Part shown: positions 39,086-52,344 of the stretch, one piece after another
Numbering within the stretch: position 1 is the stretch's first letter
Layout of the letters: each line of letters opens with the position of its first letter
Source of the DNA: Trichoplax adhaerens
Lineage: Eukaryota > Placozoa > Uniplacotomia > Trichoplacea > Trichoplacidae
Length of the DNA stretch: 64,000 bases
NCBI RefSeq assembly: GCF_000150275.1
Contig: NW_002060945.1
Coordinates: forward strand, 4,812,935 to 4,876,934
Direction of reading: 5' to 3'
Position numbers and translations under genes: made by a program
The notes under the pieces: generated by a model
Database searches by the model: none
Told to the model about the DNA's origin: nothing
What the model saw: only the letters and a program-made list of their open reading frames with translations

Positions 39086-41464
39086 ATGTCGAAGCGAAAC
39101 GGCCCGAGGATCCTAAGCAATCTTTCGAAGGAAGCCATACCAGTATCTAGTAAAGGCAACAGAAAAGACGATGTTTTAGTACAGCCTCCACCTTTATACC
39201 CGGTAAGAAATGGATTGTACAGTGTGATAACGCACTCTGTTCGCAGTGTTCAGCACAGTACTCTTACAGTCTATTCAAATGCTTTTACTACTGCATGAAA
39301 ATAACTACTCACTTAACAAAAGTATTTAACTAATGCAAAGATCCTAAAGTACCGGTTGCAGCCGCTTATAGAATCCTAGAATTAAATTAATCCAGGTCGT
39401 AATTAGTTGGAGCCAGCGTTGATAGTGATTATAGTTACATAGACAACGTAAGTGACTAAATTTCATAAAAGTAAGCTTGTATTACTAGTATATCATATTC
39501 CTGAGGTGATTCAACAAATTGGAGCAACACGCATGTTAAGTGTACAAGTATACTGTACACTGTAGACTAGTGTAGAGTATAGCAAAAAATTGTTCTTTAA
39601 CATATACTCTACACGTGTCTTTAGGCAAAAATCATGATTAATTGCAGTATAAGGCAATTCTAGAACTTACGAATAACACATGTTATGAGAAAATTATATT
39701 GAGCACGCTTTATCAAGTCTAAGTGTATATTAAATTTATTTTAAATTCCATTTTTAATAATGATAATGCAGTAAAATATATCGTGTCATTCCAATTCAGA
39801 ATCGAAGCTGGATCTTGCCTGTAATTAGCAATAGAGGACTATCTTAGATTTCAAATTGTTGTATACTGTAATTCATCGAAGTAATGTCCTAATTGTTCAA
39901 CTGTTACTCTTGTTTTAGAAACTTGAATGTCTTCCTGTTCCCTGCAATAAGACCAAGATCGATATTTATATCAATGCATTAAAGAACGAGTTTAGAGAAA
40001 CGTTAAGAGAGTCACCTTACTATATAAGGGCCCGAAATCGTGCAAATGGTTAGAACAGTGATTTATTCTGCATATTCTTGAATACTGCATTTTTATTCGT
40101 ATTGCAATTTTAAGTAATCAATTTTATGATGCTATAGCTTCAATCAGATATACAGTGCTTAGTTTACCAAATGCAACCATCACTCCATTATTCTAAACAC
40201 ACTGATGATAATTATAATTATATAGGCGTATATAATGATTACAAATATTAATAAATGTCAAATTGCTTTTTAATCAAATAGATATTAGAAGGTACTCCGA
40301 CAGGTATAGACAAAATTGCGAAAACATCTCTGCTATTCCTTTTAAACTATGTAAGTACTAAAACATTCATCTTGCAAAACCGTATAGATAGCTATAGTTA
40401 GAATAGACAGTATTGCTATGAATGATCTAACGTTATATAAGACTTTACGAAATTACTTGAAAAATTTAAAGCAAAATTTTTTACCTAAAATGTTGTAAGG
40501 ACAGAAAGAGTCGTATAGCCTGTTTAGTATAATTACCTTCAGACATTGCGTCTGAAATTGAGAGTTGCCGTTAAGATATGTAAAAATTGTATTTTTATTA
40601 CTGTATATACTGTAATCTTTATGAGCAATCAATTATTATCAGCAGAAGTATTATGGATACGTTATATTCTATTTCAAATATACCACGTAAATGCTATGAT
40701 GACAATAAGATCTTAACATTCTAGTACTATGAAACACATTAGTACTCATATAAGTCAGTATTGCAATAATTTGGCATATCTTTAACTAGGTTGGAAAGAT
40801 GTACCGAAAGAGCTAAGAATCAGCCGCAGAATCAAGAAGGTCTTTGCAGGTAACACCTTTAAATTGTTCCGTGTTTATATCACTCAGTATTTAAAAGGCT
40901 TTATTTCATATCTGTCTAGCTCCAATTTCTGTACGCCATCCTTCCATGAAATCTAGACTTAGTAGAAATGAGATAGATCATTTAGAGGTTAACCCATTAC
41001 ATATAGGACAATTGAATGCGTTGTATTATTCTATTCATATTTTATAATATTAAGTAATCTATAACATAATGTACCTCAACTTTGAATAGAAATTAACCAA
41101 AATTGAGGAAATGTTGGAGAAAGAGGAAGAAGAGGACCATGAGAAACAACAAGAGTTAGAAGATGAATGGGAGGAAGAAGACCAAGACGAAGTAATTGCT
41201 ATTGATGTAACCTTATTTTAACTAACTTAAAAAGAGCTTGCAGTAAAATTTTCGATCTGCAACCTTCTATTCGAATCGATATGTAATTAAATGTTTCCTT
41301 AAATGTATTGCATTTGCTAGCTTAGTACTTTAAGATTACTTCTCAACAATTAATTTATTCCTATTGCGTTGTAGGAAACCGATTATAATTTAACATACTT
41401 TGATAACGGTGAGGACTACGGTTTCCAGGAAGATGATGATCTGGATAATGAAGCTACTTACTAA
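39086..41464 (+). CDS. POLR3G: RNA polymerase III subunit RPC7 (POLR3G/POLR3GL type)
   Basis: Seven exons: 39086-39202, 39919-40048, 40282-40350, 40790-40849, 40920-40987, 41090-41191, 41375-41464. The predicted length is 211 aa (human paralogues about 220). RPC7 belongs to the Pol III-specific RPC3-RPC6-RPC7 subcomplex that helps initiation on tRNA and 5S genes. The N-terminal exon ends in VLVQPPPLYP, matching the family's VLKPPPLFP; exon 2 has NEFRETLRESPYYIR. The C-terminal part turns strongly acidic (EKEEEEDHEKQQELEDEWEE) and ends DNEATY, as in vertebrate RPC7. Vertebrates have two paralogues; this looks like the single ancestral form, so the G versus GL label is nominal. It is divergent with MSTO1. 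Confidence 0.9.
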
Positions 41465-44400
41465 AATATGCAACTAGTTACTGTATAAATTGTAAAATAA
41501 CAACTTAACTATGATTCATAAAACATTTAATTGCCATGATATTCTTATTAATATATGCATATCTAAACAATTATAAATGCTATACAATATTTCATATGCG
41601 TTTTAGCACATACAGGCAATGTATTATATAATCAACCCCTGCTGATTTTCTTGAATCAGAAAATTCTGTATGTAATCAGTTGGACGAAAGCACATCCATA
41701 CAGTAATCGTATTTTTATTTCTGGAATTGGATATAATAAAATACACTAGCATAATTTTTCCGAAATTTCGAAATTGCAGCACCTATAATGTTGATAACAT
41801 TGCGTTCCTACGATCAGGTTATACGTATATTCTGTATACGTTTCAACATTATACCATCACAATACCTTGTCCTATGTAATATTACACGATTACTAATATT
41901 CATCTGTGTGGGAAAGGTTTTCAATCCTACTTGTATGCTTATAAACTAGGAGTAGGTATGTTGTACGAGATAATACACTTAGACTTTCCGTGCATGTGAT
42001 TGTTATGTCTCAGGCTAGTAGAACCTTTACGAATAGTGACGCGCACAAGCTTAGGTGATTAAGAACTCCTTTATTGTACCTGGTCCGCATACCAAAGATA
42101 CACTAATACAAGCTACAAATGTCGTACTATACATAACAGTGATCCTAATTAATGCTAAGTTTTTTGTCGGTTCTGATCAGCTTTATTTGCATTCAGTAGA
42201 TATTTTTATTTCGATAGCAAGATTATGGCCTTTTATGTATAGTAATACTGTAATAGCCTGATTAACGAATAAAATATGACTTCATTTCTTTAAGCTGTGA
42301 AATATAGTGATTTCAATACAATATTGCACGATTTAGGCTCGATATCATAACTTCATTATGATATAGCAGTACGTACGAGGTACGTACACTAACTGGTATA
42401 CGACAAACATGCGCAACTATGTTCATAGGCTTTGAGCCTTTTATATTCAATCTTTTATAGTGTTCATAGTGTAAGATACAGTAGATAGCAAAGTTTTTGC
42501 TAATGCTAATATACAGTACCATAAAATTATCGTATACAAGTCTTTTTCGCTTTTTTGTATCGCATACACGGTCACATTAATATAAAATTGTATTTTAAGA
42601 TAAACTGCTTTATCCTCATGTTACGCACTTGTATATACGACTGACTAATAGAAGGACTAAAATGGAAATTACTGGTCTGTAATTTCACACTTGATTATCC
42701 TTGTTTAAGCATGCAAAATGCACGAATGTACTACATACTATATGGACGTACTCAGTAGAAAATTGCTATGATTTGAATATCGAGCATAACCAGTAACACG
42801 TTAAATGTTGTACTATTGACTTTATAATCAAGTAAAGAAGAATTATTTTGAAGATGGAACCACGGGATATCTTCACTAGCAAGCTACAAATTCTACATTG
42901 CTCATAATAATTATACTGTATTATCAATGCTCTTGAGTCTTGATATTTATTTTGTTGGTCTTTAAACTGACATTACTACTTTACAGTTCAGTATAGCTTA
43001 TACCATATAAACTATTATACTTTCGTCGTTTACATAAAAATTACCATTGTGTGCAAGGTAGAGACCCTGAGAAAGATACGTGCTAAGTCAATGACAACCT
43101 TTTGTTAAAATTAATGCAAAATATCGTAATCTGTACCATTCAATTTCTAAGTTGTAGTAATAATGTTTACTTGTTGCCACAGTCTCACGTAATATCATGT
43201 TTAAACAATTAATTTCATACTTCAAATTCAATATCTACTGTACATTTTGACCGACAATGATTATATCATTAAATAGTCTTAAATCATTACATCATCTAAT
43301 TGTCAACAAACAATTAATGAATTGATCAGTACTTTCTTACGAATGCACATTGGTATATTGTATGTAATTGCGTATGACATATGCTATTATCTATGTAACA
43401 TATGCGCACGAATAGTAGAATCTATAGACATATGCTACATTCCGTCATAGAGATGTGCATAATTTATTCAAATAATTTAAATGAATGAAATTTATCGAGT
43501 GAGGAATGCTTGTAGTTCTATCTGTAAAATCCAAAAAGGTCAAGGATTAGATTATGCAAATCATGAAGTTGCGCATAATTTAGTCGTTTATTGTTATGTT
43601 TTATTCATTCCTGATTTGATCATCTTGGTGCTGCCGTTCATATACTATTACCGCATCCTGTATATTGTAAAGATAAGGATATAGAAAATCAGTTATCTAG
43701 AAATAATAAGCCAATCAATAAAGGACCCTCAAGATAAGCGAGATCTTCATAAACTGTCAAGTATATAATATCCACTTATAAATAAGCAATGTACTGTAAT
43801 AATTTAATGCTGAATTATAGTCTACGATATTCTCTTTATATACATGCAAATACGCTTTGTACAGTTTATAAATCATATCAGAATATGATATATTATAATA
43901 TTAAAGCACACAAATAGAAAATTTACTTACATGTGCGCGATCCAAAGTGCACTGCATGCGCATATATATATTTACAAAAGTAAATAAGCAATTAATCTTT
44001 TGAATATATCCATACACCTAGTATATAGCATATAGTATCCATTTAAATTATATTATACAGTAAACGGATCGATGAAAACTTGCGGGTTATGCTAGTCAAA
44101 CCTTCCGCAACATTGTATATACTCCAAATGTTGATGTGATTAGGACATATAAAAGTCTGTGATATCTGTGTGCTATTGCTGTAGTAGAAACTACTCAACT
44201 AAAATCTACAGCATTTTAGATGAATATTGTAATTCCTAAGGTTTAATATCAATTTTATTTAATTAATAATCTTCGATCGTATATGGCATTTTGTACAGAT
44301 ATAATAATTAGAAAAATACAAGTTGCTCCGCAAGGTCTCGTACATTATACATATAAATAGAGCCTTTAAATTTTACAAAATTCATTAATCTTAGAAATTT

Positions 44401-45129
44401 TTCATATAAGTACGTGTATACATATATATAACATAATAAAGTACAATATATCAATCATTTTTATGTTTTATGTAAGCACGCGTACAGTGTATATTTATGA
44501 TAATTATTTACTGTGTCCCTATACCTATATGCATATACTGTATAATATACAGTACACGATATATATAGTGAACAGATATCTACGCTATTTGTAACAATAC
44601 TCACTATAGGCGAATTTTTAGTTATTCTATGTTGTTTAATAACTTGTTAGAACGATAGTATAATCGACGCAATACGGGTACATTTTAATGTAGCTCTGTT
44701 ATTATTCAATAATGCTAACGCCCTGATATAGGTCCTTAGCTGTAAATTGATGAATGAATGTTTACAATTGACTTGATCTGTTCAATTTATGACTTAATAC
44801 GATAGGCAATTTAATTTCGATCATTGATACTGCTTTTACGCACACCGTTAGCAGTACAGTAGTATAGACCGGTTATTACGACGTGACTTGTAAAATGGTT
44901 GGAGCGACCGAACAGTGACTGATCGTTTTGTATTAGAAACTTTAAAGAAATATAATTATTCAATACTGTGATAAAAAGCAATAAATACATGAAGTGCCAA
45001 TTGCTCAAGGTTGTACTAATCTGTTTTCATGGAATTTGAGCCCAATTTAAAGTATATTTCTTCACAATTTAAAGATATAATTTAAGGCAACACTATAGCT
45101 GAACATCTTTCAAATATTTTCGAGGGCTT

Positions 45130-45138
45130 GCCACGCCC
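45130..45138 (+). promoter_or_regulatory. GCCACGCCC box (KLF/SP-like)
   Basis: An exact copy of the 9-mer also found upstream of CFAP53, here directly beside a TACAGTA/TACTGTA array about 1.6 kb upstream of the LYSMD ATG. Confidence 0.35.
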
Positions 45139-45153
45139 CTATAATCGTGGTCT

Positions 45154-45236
45154 TATACAGTACATACAGTACAGTACAGTACTGTACTGTACAGTCACTA
45201 CTGTATTTTAGAGTACTATACACTGTACAATATAGT
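45154..45236. repeat. Palindromic TACAGTA/TACTGTA array
   Basis: About 50 bp of overlapping ACAGTAC/GTACTGT units (45155-45205), then CACTACTGTA and ACACTGTACA variants. The run reads nearly the same on both strands. It is one of several such arrays in gene-upstream DNA in this window. Confidence 0.85.
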
Positions 45237-46063
45237 GTCCAGTAGCCACAGTAGTCATCTGACAGCTCTGTCCGTCTGTATACTTATCTAACAGCACTCA
45301 GGCAAAAGCTATTACACTGTCGTGCTATCGTTTGAACAAACAGGGGCAGGTGAAAGCGAACGAATGTACATACAATTTATTGTACAGTACAGTAACCGGC
45401 ACACCAGCCCACACAGTTAATATTTTCGTCTTTTTAATCCGATTCTAAATGACGTTTCCATTTCACCTTATGTTATACAATCCTTGTCTGGATAAAATTC
45501 TATAATTATCGTTGATCAGTGCGTATGGTGAAGGCTGTCTACTAACAGCCCCATGAATCAGGTTGCGTATATTATTGCGCAAAAGTCCCCCTTGAAGTGA
45601 GTACTGTATACTATCAGAGCGGCTATCGTACTCATTTTAGTGCTCTACTGTAGTGTGCAACATCGATGCCTTTACTCAATCGTTGCTAGTTTTGCTGTCG
45701 ACGTTGAATTCACAACTAGTTGCCTTATCGTCTACTTTGTGAACGTAAAGAGGTAAAGTAAGATAATTTTGCTTATTGATACGATATGATTCAATTATGA
45801 TCAATATTGAAATGAATACCATAAATTGCAATGTTAATCTGTTACTTCATCGGGTTGCAACGATTGAAGATGATTTCTAAGATAGTTATATGTACGTATA
45901 TGTATATGTTATATATATATACTCTACTAAATATCCTGTAATGTATTGTATTATTCTCATCACTCACTGGCTTTAGAAACATCCAATGTCATCTACCTGT
46001 TGGTAGTCTTTCCTCTATATCGACTAAGTTGGTACAGGATTGCAAAAGAAGATACGTTTTAAA

Positions 46064-46261
46064 CTAATCTGCTTCATATCGACTATACTGCACGTCATAC
46101 GGTAAACGTAGAGCTTCGGATACCTTGATCACTTGGGACACCAGACGATAGCTTGTATTACATACTAGTGATACTACACAGTAGAACAGTGTTAGGACAT
46201 CTTTATTGATAGACGCATACGTTCGATCGATCGTGCAAGTAATATAGGAAAATTCATTCAC
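46064..46261 (-). other. Orphan 65-codon ORF, coding status unclear
   Basis: An ATG-to-stop frame on the minus strand whose C-terminal half (RLVSQVIKVSEALRLPYDVQ) looks protein-like. I do not recognise it, find no flanking exons with consistent splice phase, and see nothing linking it to a neighbour. It could be a short gene, an exon or chance. Confidence 0.15.
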
Positions 46262-46728
46262 AATTTACTTTAACTAATCTCAGCAACGAGTAGGAAAAGT
46301 CCTTGATTTAGATTACAATCGATTCAACATTAAGCACAATAAATGTATTGGCAAAATCAAGGAACACTTCTTTCATTACTGATGTAATGTTTTAAACTCA
46401 GTAACATATTGAACTTGTACGTTGAACTTATCGACTACTGTCATAGCACATTGTTGGTAGACTGTAGAAAAAATTGATTTTTTAAACTCTAATAAGGTAC
46501 TGCAGGGTACTAAACCTACAGTATAATAAAAGTTAAAAGTTGCTATCATTAATTATTACGATCATAGCCCACCGTGGTAGCCGAATACTAGTAATATAGC
46601 CACGGTCTTTCTAACTCAAAATCATAAACTTTTGCAGTATTACCTTCGATTTGCAATTTTGTTAAAATCTATCTATTGGACTAAACCACTTGATAATTGC
46701 AAATTGGAAAAACTACTAAATTTACCTA

Positions 46729-49102
46729 ATGGGTGAATCAGACAATACCGATGAAAAATCGCGATTAATCACCGATGGTAGCGGTCAAAGAAAAGCTGCT
46801 CGCAGCAGTAAGACTCAATTTGTGCGAAGTAAACGCCGAACTTATTTATTTGGCGATCGTGGAGCTACCGATGCAAGTATTGGTGGCGATGATGAATCGG
46901 AAGCATCAGAGCTTAGAACAAGGTTTGGTAAAAGTCCTGATGATGACGATAACATCAAAGTGATCCAACGCCAGATACGACCGGAAGATTCATTAAGAAG
47001 TTTTGCATTGCAATACGGTTGTACGGTAAATCTTATATCCCATTCATGTGTAATTTATAAATGTGAATACCTATTAAAAATTGTCATACCACAAGTATAA
47101 AAATGTGGTTAATTTGATTTCAATAATCCTAACCGATCAATAATAACACTACATTCAAGCTGATAGAAATTGACACTAGTATACATATAATATTTAATTC
47201 ATTTCCTTATTGTACTGGCCATTTAAAATAAGAAAAGCAATACACGATAGTACACTACCTTAAAGTGTGGTTAACAACATATTGAATTTTTTAAGTCTAA
47301 TAACTTCCAACATCATCAGAAATGGTCATTTTGCTCACATGCTGTGTACTTCCAAGTACCATTTTCCTATTTTTGTTTTAGTAAGCTTTTAAAAGTAATA
47401 GCTCATATTAATTTATATCTAACTTTATACTGTATGTTCATAGCTACACTAACTTTTACAATGGCAATTGCAAATCATACTTGCTATTTCATTAATAATT
47501 ACCATACTGATAAATTTATAGAAGTGTTTACAATCACGAATTAAATCATTTAATTACAATCATGATATGACAGATGAAAAGTATCACTGATGTAAAGAAA
47601 ATATAGTTTATGTTCGTGTAGTACATGAAGGTATCCACACAGACTATTTTTCAACCATCTCTTCGTCTTGATTGCGATTCCAATGAGGTCATAATGATCG
47701 CCATTGTTGCCTTGTCACGTTGTCACAGTGACATATTGCCATCTTTGCCATACGATTGTACCTTGTGCGAAATTACTAGGCATTAGTATTGTAGTAACAG
47801 TTCATCGCTTCGAATTAAAGTTCTGTATCATTCACTAAATTTCTACATTAAGAAATACAGTTATATCCTAAATTTTACTAGACGAGCTAGCCATGTTAAG
47901 GCAGCAGTAACGCTTTGTCTACTTCATATAGCCCTTAAGGATTGCTGGAGCAAATTTTTAGATAACGTTGCTATAACTGTGGTACAGACGCTATCTATCT
48001 AAAAATTTAGTCAGATAAATTGATTATTGAGTAAACGTGTTATTAGTTCTATCTCAACGGTGAACAACACCATGCTACAGTCGAAACTTCCGAATAGAAG
48101 GTTATACAGTTCATTACTGTATACAGATAGTCTGTTCGTTGCTATTATTATAACTTACGAAGTAAGAATCTTAAATACATTATAATAACAAATATGACCG
48201 TTGAAAGTAGACTTGCAACAAAGTTAAATTTTAACCAACCTTTTATTAATATGGCTACATACTGTAGACGTGAATCAGGTCTATACGGATATTTACTAAG
48301 ATCAATCCCATATTAATTAATGCAGAGTTATAAGGCATAATATTGTAATAATTGGTTTAATTTCTTCACGCTAAGTGTTTATAGATATCAATTTGCTAAG
48401 AAATGTTACCACTTAATATTATTTCATTAAAAATATAATCGATTAATAGAATTCACTTATATATGCAGTAATTCGTAATCCTTATCGTCATTATCATAAT
48501 AGTACTTGGAGAATTAATGCTTAAAGTTGATAATTACAAAGTATAATGCATAGTATAATGCATAGATCTTTCTATTGTGATTTTAGGTTGCGGATTTAAA
48601 GAAGATAAATAACCTCTATACCGATGCAGGATTTTACGCTTTAAAAACAATAAAAATACCTATTAAAAAATATGGCGTTTTAGCTGAAGCAGAAGAGGAA
48701 ACCCAACTTAAACTTAATCGTTCCGCAGGAACTGAAGCTGAACCTGGAACTAGTGAGACAGATGATATTGAAGGCGATTTAGCTAATCCTGATGAGAAAG
48801 CTGAAAAATTCTTTAAAGAAAAAGATATCGAAGTAGAAAAATTAAAGGAAGCAACACAGAACACTATCAAAAAAATGGATGACGATGATCCTGAAGCACC
48901 TTTAATGTTGGGTAATACACCCAAGAAAGAAGATAAAAAGTCACTAGGCGCAGATTGTGGATTAAGTTGGGTTGGGGTTTTGGTCGTTGTTGTTATAATT
49001 GGCATCGTTGCCCCTGTACTTTACTATCTGTACTACACATACTTTAATAATTCCAATCAAAATGAACCCGTAGAATCTCCAACTCCATCATCTCCGTATT
49101 GA
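46729..49102 (+). CDS. LYSMD3: LysM-domain transmembrane protein, LYSMD3/LYSMD4 type
   Basis: Two exons, 46729-47025 and 48587-49102, give 270 aa (human LYSMD3 306, LYSMD4 296). In LYSMD3, the LysM-bearing part is a Golgi/surface receptor segment reported to bind chitin. A polar N-terminal region contains the RSKRRTYLFG stretch. The LysM domain starts at IQRQIRPEDSLRSFALQYGC (about residues 78-97) and continues across the intron into VADLKKINNL and FYALKTIKIPIKKYG, so it is split mid-domain in phase 0. A Glu/Lys-rich linker follows, then one hydrophobic membrane segment (VGVLVVVVIIGIVAPVLYYL) preceded by DCG, as in LYSMD3/4, and a Pro/Ser tail. There is no signal peptide, so type II topology is expected. 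It probably represents the LYSMD3/4 ancestor. Confidence 0.9.
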
Positions 49103-52100
49103 TATTAATTTGCGGCTACCAACACGATGAAATATACAACATGAAATGTAAGTGTATCAAAAATAGATACCATATATTCAAGTCATATTTTTCTTGCTAA
49201 TTTGTTATAATAATAGCTTAATAGCCAATAACGAAAGACTTGTTACAAATATCTATCAAAGATAAATATTCTTAGTTTTATACTGACTAGTCTTTCGTCA
49301 GCTGAATATATCTATTTTAAAATTACAAAAATATTATTATAAGCATTGTGCAATGAAAGAGATGCTTATTGGATAGGATACAGGTTCTTATTTGTGATTC
49401 TATTATTAACAGGAAATCTGATATATGTAGAAATCATCTTTGAATTTATGCCATATTACCCTGCCTTCAAGAAGATAAATAACGTCAAGTTGTCGTTAAT
49501 TACTAAATTTATAAGCAATGCTGCTTGTTGTTGTAGACGGTCGTTATCGAATTTAGTATAGCATATGCAAATTATCTATATCAGTAATTTATTTATTCTT
49601 CAACAAGAATTACTATGTACATTTTTAATATTATTTATTCGAATCACAGAATTGCGTAGATTGTCATACGTAAGATACACTTATTACTAAAACGGGTATC
49701 ATATCCCGTCAATCTGCCATACATCAATTAATAACACAGTACGACAACAAATTTTAGTATATATATAGGAAATTAAGCCTGGCCATACCAAAACTTGCTA
49801 TTTAATATAATATAATTTAATTTAATAGTCAAAGGAACTTTGAGACAATTCTTGCTTTTATAACTTTATTAACTATACACCTGACTACACTTTGGAATTA
49901 ATATGCATACAATTAGGAAGTCATATTTTCGGTAATACAGTAATTACAATAATATTGTTATTTGATTATCGACATCGTTTTCCATAATTTCATCCATAAT
50001 CCCATACAACTTCTCTTTCATACATATTATGACTCCAGTTAACTTAAAATATCTGTTTGACCTTACTGAAAAAGATGGAAAAATTGAACCAAATTGGTGA
50101 AAAGCAATCTTCTGAACATATAATTGAAATACATGTGAAAGTTTTTACTTAAAACCTTCTTTATCGCAAATCTTTTAGTTACTTTGCCGTATTACTAAAT
50201 TTTTGAAATACTTTTTACAATACGTACCTTTATTTTTGAGTCCAAACGACAAAATGCGATATTGTATTGCTGTAGAAACAGAGCGAAGGTGGTAGAAATA
50301 ACTTATGATAGAATTATTTTTACTTCGTCAATGCTGTCACAGTTAATTTTATCATCATAACAGATTAACATTCGTTGTTTTCACTATTCGCAACAAATTC
50401 GTGAGAACATACTACATTATGGCTTTCATTAACATCACTTTCCAAGAATTCAATGTGTGTAATTAGCTTAATAGAAGAATTATTTAAAATATTATTTGCA
50501 CTGTTATGAAATGAGTATGAAATGGTTCCTGGGATAATACAAAAATTTTTACGTAAGAATTTTATATCATGCTTTATTAATACAGAAACTATGCCTACGC
50601 ACTCTTTGATAATAATTACAGCTGAAATTGTATTAATTCTCCATAAATATCTTGTTTAAATTCGTCTACAATACTACAGGTAACATCGAACATGGATTCC
50701 TTATAACCTATCTGTTCTGATATAAAATGCAATTTACTTATAATTTTAGATAAATTCATTTCAGGAATAAGTTAAGAACTTTTATAATTTCAATCTTTGC
50801 TATATACCTAATGAATTGCCTTTGCAAATTAACAAATGTTCAACCTGTGAAACAAATAACAATGCTGAAATGCTTCTAAAATTAAATTGCTAAAATAAAA
50901 AGGAAAAATTTCCATTATTGTTTTGGTTTTGATACGTGATTTTTGTAGATAATACTTTTATATAATCATAAGAGCTGTGACTTTTCAGTGCATCATGCTG
51001 AAAAAGATATAACACTATGATGGTACTTATAAATGAAATATTATCTAACAGTTGCATTACTGCAGTACCCGTAGCGATATTTCTACCCTATCCATTAGTT
51101 GAATAAAAATGCTGGTCTCGTTGCAAGTTATAAAAATAATACGTACCGCATTGTAGAATACCTAAATACGAATAAATAAATCTATTTACTAATGCTCCCT
51201 AAGTTAAATTAAATTTTAAGGTTACCTTTGGACGCAATCGATTAGTCATTAATTTTTGCGATCAAATAATACACACTACCATTAGAATAGTATTATGTCG
51301 AAATGTATTAAAATTTGGAGATATTATCCAACGCTTTGCATTATATTAAGGTAGAAATGTAGCTACGTTGAGGTGAAATATATCCGTGCTTATTATGACC
51401 AAAAATGTATCATCGCACTTGATTTCATAATAAAAATGTATATAGTATACTGGAAGTAATCAATTTTATTCTACTGTACAATCGGAAGTTTAAGCTGATT
51501 AGTATAATAAAAAATTGGAGCAGAAAATTTATTTGGTTTTATGTGACGGAGGGTTCGAAGGGTCAACGGCTGCGGACTTAGTAGCCCATTCACAGAAATT
51601 ATGCAAGGGGTTTGAATATCAGTGGATATTTTATTGTAGGTAGTAACGGAGGTACAATGCGGTAGTTACGATAGATCAGCGTGTAAGCTGTCGTGGAAGG
51701 ATCGTGAGGAAGTGCTGCTACTGCGACTAATGCAACTGACAAATCTGAGGCAGAAATTATCAGTATTTATAGATTAAGAGATAGAACACATTCAGAGAGC
51801 AGGATTGTAGAATTAGATATTCATAAACAGACAAAGTAATAGCAAATGATTAAAGGAAACAGCGAAGACTGTAAGTGCTATAAATAACTAAACATAACAG
51901 CTATCTTTGATTATAGTAGAAATAGACTGTAAGGCTATCTATATTCAGTTACAGTACAAAATGTCCATGATTAAGAATATGGTAAGACTACAGTGACATC
52001 TAAATACATTGCAGTTTACGATCAATCAATTTTTACTCCGCTGTCAAAATTTAAGTTGATCTGCACGGTAGAAAAAAATTGAAATAGAAATGTATTTATC

Positions 52101-52344
52101 TATGAAGATGTTTAGAAGCAGTGTGATCCATTTACAAGGAAAAAAGCCATAAGTCTTTAGGTAATAAATTTTTATCTATTGCGAGTGATATATGTCGACT
52201 GAACAGATGTGAGCACTGAGTGCAACTATTTTAGCCATTATTGCTAGAGTTATTCCAGAAAAAAAGTGAATAAAACTGTTGTGTTAACAATTTTTCTTAT
52301 GTAAACCTGTCTACTTTCCTTCAATTGTCTAGATATAGTTATAA
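49103..52344. other. Intergenic region, LYSMD to PTS 3' ends
   Basis: 3.2 kb, mostly very AT-rich, between converging genes, without a supported gene. The exception is the GC-richer island at about 51541-51775. Confidence 0.5.
51541..51775. other. Unexplained GC-richer island, possible exon or ncRNA
   Basis: This island stands out from its AT-rich flanks. Reading on plus, an acceptor-like TTATTGTAG before 51640 opens a ~45-codon frame to the TAA at 51773, including KLSWKDREEVLLLRLMQLTN. A second plus frame covers 51541-51639, and on minus one frame stays open for about 60 codons. None matches a family I know, no ATG-initiated frame is long, and no partner exons were found. A diverged exon, a pseudogene or a structured RNA are all possible. 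Confidence 0.25.

Larger units (their letters stand above)
41465..46728. other. Long intergenic region, POLR3G-like to LYSMD
   Basis: 5.3 kb without a supported gene. The first few hundred bases should be the POLR3G-like 3' UTR (AATAAA near 41735). The middle is AT-rich with chance ORFs, such as 42055-42261 and 43481-43684, and AT microsatellite patches near 44415 and 45900. From 45120 to 45420 it becomes GC-richer, with a TACAGTA/TACTGTA array and a GCCACGCCC box, as at other gene-upstream islands. It may be the start region of the LYSMD transcript with an untranslated first exon (inference). A 65-codon minus-strand ORF lies at 46064-46261. Confidence 0.5.

Noticed and set aside
41465-46063. 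Several 65-70 codon ORFs (42055-42261, 42313-42522, 43481-43684, 44811-45008).
   Set aside because: Hydrophobic, Tyr/Ile-rich chance translations of AT-rich DNA, without splice context or recognisable similarity.
48634-49005. 123-codon minus-strand ORF under LYSMD exon 2.
   Set aside because: It is the antisense shadow of a low-complexity Glu/Lys/Asp coding stretch.
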